Shown piece after piece: positions 1 to 3,947 of a stretch of DNA of 5,107 nucleotides (positions are counted from its first letter, which is position 1; the number at the start of each line of letters is the position of its first letter). Origin of the DNA: JAEZKC01 sp046538945. Its GTDB lineage: Bacteria; Fibrobacterota; Chitinivibrionia; Chitinivibrionales; Chitinispirillaceae. A program made the translations under genes and the position numbers. The stretch covers positions 1 to 5,107 of the forward strand of contig JBKHHW010000213.1 in NCBI GenBank assembly GCA_046538945.1. Reading direction: 5' to 3'. The notes under the pieces are model-generated. The model was not told the DNA's origin. It saw only the letters and a program-made list of their open reading frames with translations, and did not search any database.

Positions 1-585
1 CATTCCCGTCAGAAAATCTGGTTTTCCAGTGAAATTCGGAGGTCTAAATCGGAACTTTTTCTGCTTTCAGAAACTCTTACCCCTTCAGAATAATTCATCA
101 TTTCCGCGATTATCACCACTGTTCTTGCTTTAAACAGTGCGGCTGATGTCTATTAACCGGCGGCGGCTACAACCTGGGCAGAATACTAGGTTCCGGTCCG
201 GCCCGGAACACAACGGCCTCTGCATTTGATCCGTTCACAATCATAAACCTCCTATATGCCCGGGAGGCATTGAGGACAGATACAATTTCAGCTTATGACT
301 GCAGGGCGCGCTGGCATCTCCGGACTATGAAAGTTCCTCCATGCTCTGCCCCTGTTTTCCGTTTATGGTATTCCCGACAGATCCCACCGGCTCGGGCCTG
401 CTTTTGAACCCGCGAACTTCATGTTTGCATTCTATGAGGGTGAGATTTTCTCCGACCTTGACATCCTTTTCCATATGCTTAACACCTACAACTGGGAATT
501 ACCTCAGCGGTGATGGTACAATTCGCATCAACACGAACAGAGGTTGTCAACTAAATGCAGGAGCTACTCCCGGTAGTATTCGTGA
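1..585. other. Gene-poor stretch, no convincing coding region
   Basis: All frames are interrupted or give low-complexity, Pro/Ser/Cys-rich translations without a recognisable domain. An 86-codon reading frame at 341-601 (+) has no ribosome binding site and no family resemblance. A startless frame at 147-405 (+) contains a GGGYNLGRILGSG segment, which is suggestive but could not be tied to any family. The stretch may be long intergenic DNA or a strongly decayed gene. One small minus-strand frame with a possible ribosome binding site is listed separately. Confidence 0.5.
325..474 (-). CDS. Possible small hypothetical protein (49 aa)
   Basis: This is a 49-codon minus-strand frame starting at ATG (474-472) and ending at TAG (327-325). 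An AGGTG sequence sits about 8 nt before the ATG and could act as a ribosome binding site. The translation begins MEKDVKVGENLTLIECKHEV and is hydrophilic and charged. It has a more protein-like composition than the overlapping plus-strand frame. There is no membrane segment, signal peptide or known motif, and I do not recognise it. It may well be chance: frames this short are common, and no neighbour on this strand supports it. Confidence 0.15.
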   Translation of the reverse strand: MEKDVKVGENLTLIECKHEVRGFKSRPEPVGSVGNTINGKQGQSMEELS

Positions 586-634
586 ACCAGCCCTGGTGTA
601 ATTGACACTATTCTTTCTAAGGGGGGATTCTAAT
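586..634 (+). promoter_or_regulatory. Possible promoter with dyad upstream of the response regulator
   Basis: A perfect dyad, ACCAG-CC-CTGGT (586-597), is followed by a consensus -35 hexamer TTGACA (602-607). A -10-like TCTAAT (629-634) lies downstream. The spacer between the hexamers is 21 nt, longer than the usual 16-18, so this pairing is weak and the -10 may be misassigned. The dyad next to the -35 box would be a plausible operator position. All of this is inference from position and consensus match. Confidence 0.2.
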
Positions 635-636
635 TG
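619..636 (+). promoter_or_regulatory. Strong Shine-Dalgarno followed by TTG, out of frame with the receiver gene
   Basis: AAGGGGGGA (619-627) is the best ribosome-binding-like sequence in this part of the window. A TTG lies 6 nt after it (634-636). That TTG opens a 35-codon frame (634-741, beginning MSKAAVPAGNARL) which overlaps the receiver gene in the wrong frame; the receiver frame is one base further on. In the receiver frame the first ATG is 34 nt beyond the Shine-Dalgarno. It may be a small overlapping leader frame, a frameshift in the gene's 5' end, or a chance purine run. Confidence 0.3.
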
Positions 637-673
637 TCCAAGGCCGCAGTGCCGGCCGGTAATGCGAGGCTCC

Positions 674-1105
674 ATGCGTGTATTCATTGTAGAAGACAAC
701 GATTCGATGCGCTTCATTCTCAACCGTCTGCTGAAAACTAAAATTCCTTCCATAACCGATATCGGCCAAAGCGAATCGGCAGAAAAAGCGCTGGAAACAA
801 TACCCGCTTTCAAGGCGGACCTGCTTTTAGTTGACATATCTCTTCCCGGGATGAACGGAATAGCTTTGGTTTCCCGCCTCAGGCAGACATGCGACATTCC
901 CTTTATTGTGGTGATGACCAGTTTTGATCTGGAGCTCTATAAGGAGCCTGCTAAGAGGGCGGGAGCTGACATTTTACTCAGCAAAAACGAGCTTGATAAA
1001 CTCATTAGGTCTGTTGGGGAACTTCTGACGAATGCTGACAAAGATCTTAAGAGCGGTGAAAAGAAACCTACCCGGAAGACATCATCCTCAATCGGCGGAG
1101 CTTGA
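674..1105 (+). CDS. Single-domain response regulator (CheY/NarL-type receiver)
   Basis: This is a receiver (REC) domain protein, the phospho-accepting part of a two-component system. Numbered from the ATG at 674 (143 aa), it shows every key position: acidic pair E7-D8 in FIVEDND, phosphoacceptor D54 in LLVDISLPGMNG, T82 in VVMTSF and K104 in LLSKNE. The fold fills residues 1-120. The rest is a Lys/Ser/Thr-rich, probably disordered tail (about 121-143). No DNA-binding or enzymatic output domain follows, and sequence after the stop does not encode one. It therefore probably acts by protein contact or as a phosphate sink. No histidine kinase is visible nearby. The start is uncertain. ATG 674 has a weak GAGG 4 nt upstream and puts beta-strand 1 at the N-terminus; in-frame ATG 662 adds four residues. 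The strongest upstream Shine-Dalgarno points to another frame. Confidence 0.88.
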   Translation: MRVFIVEDNDSMRFILNRLLKTKIPSITDIGQSESAEKALETIPAFKADLLLVDISLPGMNGIALVSRLRQTCDIPFIVVMTSFDLELYKEPAKRAGADILLSKNELDKLIRSVGELLTNADKDLKSGEKKPTRKTSSSIGGA

Positions 1106-1355
1106 ATCCCAGAGCCACGAATGCATTTTCAGCCAGGAAAAAGAGCATGATGGTTAAGAAATTTCTTGATGGGATGTATGGTTCTGTTTTTTTCTGATAT
1201 TGAAGCAAGGTCGTTACATCTTTAGCACAACCCTCTTCTGAATAGTGTGCAGGGACAAAAAACTGATTACCTTATTGAGAGGTGATTCAGTTCCCCTTCT
1301 GCCCAAAGCCTTTATCTCCACTTCAGGCATACCCCCCCTGGCGCCGATCGCGAAT
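1106..1355. other. Intergenic region between the receiver gene and the RAYT unit
   Basis: No gene is supported. The long overlapping frames here on both strands have no family resemblance, and the plus-strand one is mostly a shadow running into the transposase. It contains a perfect 12-nt palindrome AAGAAATTTCTT (1156-1167) and a T7 run (1187-1193), but they are 19 nt apart and do not form a convincing terminator for the receiver gene. Overlapping six-base palindromes (GGCGCC, CGATCG, TCGCGA) lie at 1340-1353, just before the repeat element. Confidence 0.5.
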
Positions 1356-1400
1356 CTCCCCGGAGGTAATTTTATGATACAGTCCAACTTCACCTCCGGG
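1356..1400 (+). repeat. REP-like inverted-repeat element, left copy
   Basis: CCCGGAGGT (1359-1367) pairs perfectly with ACCTCCGGG (1392-1400) across a 24-nt loop. The left arm (CTCCCCGGAGGT) and right arm (TTCACCTCCGGG) match the copy at 2661-2705, with identical spacing between arms. The right arm can also fold locally: CTCCGGG-ATGG-CCCGGGG (1394-1411) is a tight stem with one G-T wobble. The left arm is itself near-palindromic (CTCC-CC-GGAG). The element therefore has alternative folds, as expected for two head-to-head REP units. It lies 76 nt before the transposase start codon. Confidence 0.65.
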
Positions 1401-1464
1401 ATGGCCCGGGGATTGCTCCCTGTTTTCCCGTCCCGCACCACATCACTTCCACACACAAAAAGAA

Positions 1465-1476
1465 GGGAGAACTCCC
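1465..1476 (+). promoter_or_regulatory. Transposase ribosome binding site inside a short hairpin
   Basis: GAAGGGAG provides the Shine-Dalgarno for the ATG at 1477, which fixes the start. The same bases form an inverted repeat, GGGAG-AA-CTCCC, ending directly at the start codon. It could fold as a 4-bp stem with a GAAC tetraloop and partly hide the ribosome binding site. Translational repression by structure over the ribosome binding site is known for IS200 transposase mRNA. Here the stem is short, so any effect is inferred. Confidence 0.4.
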
Positions 1477-2466
1477 ATGTGCACCAAGCCACGCATCATC
1501 GTTCCCCGGGTCCACTACCATGTCACATCCAAAGGTGTTTCCGGAGAAAAAATCCTGGAAGACCGCAAACTCAAGAGATTCTTCCTCAGAGAACTGGCTA
1601 TCTCGCTAGAGAAATTCTCCTACCGCTGCTGCAGCTGGTCTGTCATGGACGACCACTATCATCTGATAGTGGAATCGAGTGATGAGCCCATTTCCAAATT
1701 CATGCAGAGGCTCAATTCGGTATATGCCAAAAAATTCAACCGCGAAAAGGGACGGGAAGGCGTGGTCTTCTTCAGGCGTTACGCTTCGATCATAACCGAG
1801 GAGACTGAACTCAAAAAGCTGATCCGCTACGTTCACCTCAATCCGGTCCGCTGCGGTGACTGCTCACTTGAAGAACTGGATGGATACGAATGGTGCGGAC
1901 ACGGCTCCCTGGTCAGGGGGGAAGACGGCATTCTGGACAGAAGAACCCTTCTGAACCAGTTCGGCGGATCCGATCCCCTCGAGGAATACCGCAGTTATCT
2001 CAAATTTCCAGAACCGGATTCCCAAACTGATGATACCATCATCAAAGTCAGAAATGCGAACAGAGGTAAGCTGAATTTCTCACTACCGGAACTGTGGGTT
2101 ATCGGAAGCGATGAATTCATCAGAACAGTACTGGAGAAGGACCGCTGCAGAAGAGCCCGCATCGCCCGCCACATCACGTTGGACACTCCGCTTGAGAAGC
2201 TTCATGCAAAGCTGCAGATATGTCTTGAATTCGAAAGAGAAGAGTTATACAGTCAGGGGCGTATCAATCAGAAATCCACTGCAAGAGAGTTGTTTGCCTA
2301 TGCGGGGGTCTGCCGCTATGATTTCCGGGGCACGGAACTGGCCGAATACCTAAACGTCACAGCTTCGGCTGTTTCCAGAATGATTACAAGATTCGGCAAA
2401 ATTTCCGGGGGTGACTATCTCCTTAAGTCAGTGTGCGGGAATTCGACCCCTGCGACTGTTTACTGA
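1477..2466 (+). CDS. REP-associated tyrosine transposase (RAYT), IS200-like, with C-terminal HTH
   Basis: This is a single-strand DNA transposase of the Y1/HUH superfamily. The N-terminal YHVTSKG (residues 14-20) is the usual RAYT opening. The metal-binding HUH motif is H60-Y-H62 in MDDHYHLIVE. The catalytic tyrosine is most likely Y118 in IRYVHLNPVRCG, 58 residues after H60, as the family spacing requires. The conserved RLNSVYAKKFN helix (78-88) lies between. The Y1 domain fills about 1-145. A middle region (about 150-260) includes the GSDEFIRTVLE segment common in long RAYTs. Residues about 266-306 form a helix-turn-helix (GTELAEYLNVTASAVSRMITR) resembling the DnaA C-terminal-like domain fused to large RAYTs. 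At 329 aa it is much longer than minimal IS200 TnpA (about 150 aa). The frame is intact with all catalytic residues, so it may be active. The start has a good ribosome binding site. Paired repeats flank it. Confidence 0.92.
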   Translation: MCTKPRIIVPRVHYHVTSKGVSGEKILEDRKLKRFFLRELAISLEKFSYRCCSWSVMDDHYHLIVESSDEPISKFMQRLNSVYAKKFNREKGREGVVFFRRYASIITEETELKKLIRYVHLNPVRCGDCSLEELDGYEWCGHGSLVRGEDGILDRRTLLNQFGGSDPLEEYRSYLKFPEPDSQTDDTIIKVRNANRGKLNFSLPELWVIGSDEFIRTVLEKDRCRRARIARHITLDTPLEKLHAKLQICLEFEREELYSQGRINQKSTARELFAYAGVCRYDFRGTELAEYLNVTASAVSRMITRFGKISGGDYLLKSVCGNSTPATVY

Positions 2467-2660
2467 TTCATTCTGACCGCTTCGTTTGTGACCTCATGCG
2501 TTTTGTTGATCGCCTGGGAATTCTATTCTCCTTGTTAGCGTAAAAGTACCGGAATTCGAGTGAAAAAAAGATTCATTCTCCAAAAGTTACCTTCCGATTC
2601 TTATTTCTAAAAAAATTGATACCTCGATTCTCATAATAAACAGCGTTCATTAAAAAAATT
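2467..2660. other. AT-rich gene-free stretch downstream of the transposase
   Basis: No gene is supported. The stretch has several A-runs (for example in GTGAAAAAAAG and CTAAAAAAATTG) and recurring GATTC-type words. No G/C-rich hairpin followed by T's was seen that would terminate the transposase on the plus strand. It leads into the right REP-like element. The T-run used by the minus-strand terminator is the complement of A's at 2652-2658. Confidence 0.45.
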
Positions 2661-2710
2661 CTCCCCTGAGGTGTATTTTGAATTCGAAAATAGTTCACCT
2701 CCGGGGGGAG
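2652..2710 (-). terminator. Probable Rho-independent terminator for the SDR gene
   Basis: Read on the minus strand, the right REP-like element forms a strong G/C stem of 12 pairs. AATTTTTTT follows at once (complement of 2652-2660). It lies 97 nt beyond the stop of the SDR gene, the expected order for an intrinsic terminator. The loop is longer than usual, but the inner ATTTT/AAAAT stem shortens it. The repeat may therefore have been co-opted as a terminator. Confidence 0.5.
2661..2710 (+). repeat. REP-like inverted-repeat element, right copy
   Basis: The core 2661-2705 matches the left copy at both arms with the same arm-to-arm spacing. CTCCCC (2661-2666) pairs with GGGGAG (2705-2710), and GAGGTG (2668-2673) pairs with CACCTC (2696-2701), separated by a small 1x3 internal loop. 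The loop holds a second stem, ATTTT (2675-2679) with AAAAT (2687-2691), so the whole element can extrude as a long hairpin. The right arm alone can fold as CTCC-GGGG-GGAG (2699-2710). The element sits 194 nt after the transposase stop. Confidence 0.65.
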
Positions 2711-2806
2711 TCATAACTCTCCCTCATCTGCTCCAGAGAAACTCTTCTAAAATCACTTCCCCCAAAGCCTCCCTCTCATCCCGCACTTTCCCCGATTCGC
2801 CCGAAG

Positions 2807-3436
2807 TCAGTAACTCACCATCGGCAGCTTACGCACATACCTCCTCTCCTGCACTTCCTTCAACATGAAATCGGCCACATCGGCACGGCTGATCTTCGTT
2901 GCGCTGTCCTTCCCCACGAACCCCACCCGGTACCTGCCCGTTCGAGGCCCGTCCACAAGCCTGGGGGCGCGCACCACCGTCCACTCAAGACCGGATTCGC
3001 GCAGCACCTCCACATGATCCCTTCCATCCTTAAACACATTACCTGCGGTCAGCTTTAGAAGAGCAACAATCAGCTTGTCTATCAACTTGGGCCTGTCCTC
3101 AGGATCTCTCACCCCCGCACCGGTCAGATTGACTATGCGCTTCACCCTGCGCTTCTTCATCGTTCCGGTGATATTGTGCATGGCCCGGGTCTGAAGGTCA
3201 TCGGGTGAATCTTTGGTGTGCCCGATAACGCTCAATACCGCATCCGCACCCGCTACTGCCCTATCCACAGCCTCAGCATCGGTAACATCACCCTGCACCA
3301 GTTCAAGATTCCTGTGATCCATTTTCATTTTGGACGGAGTCCTCACAAAAGCCTTCACCTGATAACCACCCTCGAGAGCCTGCTCCACCATCAGTGTGCC
3401 AGTTCTGCCTGTAGCCCCGAAGACTGTCAGTTTCAT
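2807..3436 (-). CDS. NAD(P)-binding atypical SDR, biliverdin-reductase-B/NmrA-like
   Basis: This is a cytosolic Rossmann-fold protein of 209 aa, close to the 206 aa of human BLVRB, which reduces flavins and biliverdin with NADPH. The dinucleotide motif is G7-A-T-G10-R-T-G13 after beta-1 (MKLTVFGATG). R32 and K36 in FVRTPSK suit the 2'-phosphate of NADP. Further family landmarks are QGDVTDAEAV (48-57), DAVLSVIGHTKDS (65-77), LTGAGVRD (104-111), HVEVLRESGLEWTVVRAPRL (141-160), GPRTGRYRV (163-171) and ISRADVADFML (182-192). The set matches BLVRB-like proteins closely. The natural substrate cannot be told. The start is well supported: AAAGGTGG (complement of 3443-3450) lies 6 nt before the ATG. 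A nitroreductase remnant ends 26 nt upstream on the same strand, which suggests an old redox operon. A hairpin/T-run lies downstream. Confidence 0.88.
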   Translation of the reverse strand: MKLTVFGATGRTGTLMVEQALEGGYQVKAFVRTPSKMKMDHRNLELVQGDVTDAEAVDRAVAGADAVLSVIGHTKDSPDDLQTRAMHNITGTMKKRRVKRIVNLTGAGVRDPEDRPKLIDKLIVALLKLTAGNVFKDGRDHVEVLRESGLEWTVVRAPRLVDGPRTGRYRVGFVGKDSATKISRADVADFMLKEVQERRYVRKLPMVSY

Positions 3437-3462
3437 TATAATCCACCTTTCAGCTGATTGAT

Positions 3463-3745
3463 TCAGAGCTTCTTTACCACTGCAGAAACGATATAGATCA
3501 GATCATCACGCTGCGTCTTCGATGAATTTCTCGAATCCGATTTTCTTTCTGTGATAAGCGGCAGCTTCTGCCAGGTGGCATAAGGCAATACCCATGTCTA
3601 CATGACTGATCTGTCCCAGTAGTTTTCTCAGCAGAAAATTAGGCTTTGTGATATAGCAGTGAAGACGCTTTTCTGTGCAGCAATGCTTCAAAACGCTCCA
3701 TATTTCACCTTTACCGATCGGGCTAACCAAAGGTTTTAATACGGC
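3463..3745 (-). pseudogene. Truncated, frameshifted nitroreductase (TM1586-type) remnant
   Basis: Only the C-terminal third of a flavin-dependent nitroreductase-like protein is recognisable. After an in-frame TGA (3748-3746) the frame reads LKPLVSPIGKGEIWSVLK, which resembles the family segment (L.LVRLAPSAxNKQPWRVL). Next come RLHCYITK (usually HFYLKR) and ISHVDMGIALCHLAEAA, the hallmark IDMGIALCHFxLAA helix. That frame stops at 3506-3508 with ...FIEDAA. Shifting frame near 3516 continues with DDLIYIVSAVVKKL to TGA at 3465-3463, matching the family's final strand (EYIxS). The N-terminal FMN-binding part is absent upstream. Truncation plus a frameshift argues for a decaying gene. The family call is from memory of conserved segments, so moderate confidence. 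A short frame starting at TTG 3730 is unlikely to be a functional protein. Confidence 0.55.
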
Positions 3746-3783
3746 TCATACCCAGTAGCAAAAAACATGCAGAAGCGGGAGAC

Positions 3784-3789
3784 ATTATA
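3784..3789 (-). promoter_or_regulatory. Perfect -10 hexamer upstream of the nitroreductase remnant/SDR unit
   Basis: TATAAT is read on the minus strand (complement of 3784-3789), about 40 nt before the remnant's recognisable frame. The hexamer at the expected -35 distance (GCGGCA) is a poor match, so this is at best a weak or activator-dependent sigma-70 promoter. If used, it would transcribe the remnant and then the SDR gene. A lone hexamer in an AT-rich intergenic region can arise by chance. Confidence 0.25.
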
Positions 3790-3947
3790 ACGAATTTAAA
3801 ACACAGTGCCGCAGTACAAACCGATTAGTTGCATATACCCCCCGTTCCTACACAAACACCTTATCCAGCATGTATTTTGGATATCTCACATCAAGACCAG
3901 AATTGAACGAACTATTAGAATGAATTGATCAGAAAACAGAACCTACC

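Larger units (their letters stand above)
1356..2710 (+). mobile_element. RAYT/REP-type unit: transposase gene bracketed by matching hairpin elements
   Basis: A transposase gene of the IS200-related RAYT family lies between two 45-nt elements (1356-1400 and 2661-2705). They share sequence, spacing and orientation, and each is an inverted repeat. RAYTs are HUH/tyrosine single-strand transposases associated with REP palindromes and usually present once per genome. IS200/IS605 elements likewise carry subterminal hairpins at both ends and make no target duplication. The unit therefore reads either as a RAYT with its own REP doublets or as an IS200-like element with both ends intact. The outer boundaries are an inference from the hairpins; no cleavage sites were identified. 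Confidence 0.6.

Noticed and set aside
247..268. ACCTCC and CCCGGGAGG words as a further diverged copy of the REP-like unit
   Set aside because: Arm order and spacing differ from the four real units, and such short G/C-rich words are expected by chance. The same holds for CGGAGGT at 37-43.
147..405. Startless plus-strand frame containing GGGYNLGRILGSG, reminiscent of glycine-rich motifs in histone-deacetylase-like proteins
   Set aside because: No other family landmark is present up or downstream, there is no start or ribosome binding site, and the match is too short to support a pseudogene call.
380..430. GGGTTCAAAAG on the minus strand as a tRNA T-loop
   Set aside because: The flanking bases do not form a T-arm, and no acceptor, D or anticodon arms could be found.
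341..601. 86-codon plus-strand reading frame before the receiver gene
   Set aside because: It lacks a ribosome binding site, has a Cys/Pro/Ser-rich composition without any domain, and overlaps a more protein-like small frame on the other strand.
1156..1193. Palindrome AAGAAATTTCTT followed by a T-run, as a terminator for the receiver gene
   Set aside because: The palindrome is AT-rich with no loop, and 19 nt separate it from the T-run, which does not fit an intrinsic terminator.
1214..1492. Minus-strand 92-codon frame and the overlapping plus-strand frame at 1245-1682
   Set aside because: Both cross the left repeat element, and the plus frame runs into the transposase gene out of frame. Neither resembles a protein family.
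2113..2686. Cluster of GAATTC sites and a shared TTGAATTCGAAA word between the transposase gene and the right repeat loop
   Set aside because: A 12-nt match between any two places in a 5-kb window is not unlikely, and no regular spacing or structure was seen.
2671..2868. 65-codon plus-strand frame over the right repeat and the SDR 3' end
   Set aside because: It is Ser/Pro-rich, overlaps the SDR gene antisense and has no ribosome binding site; it is a shadow frame.
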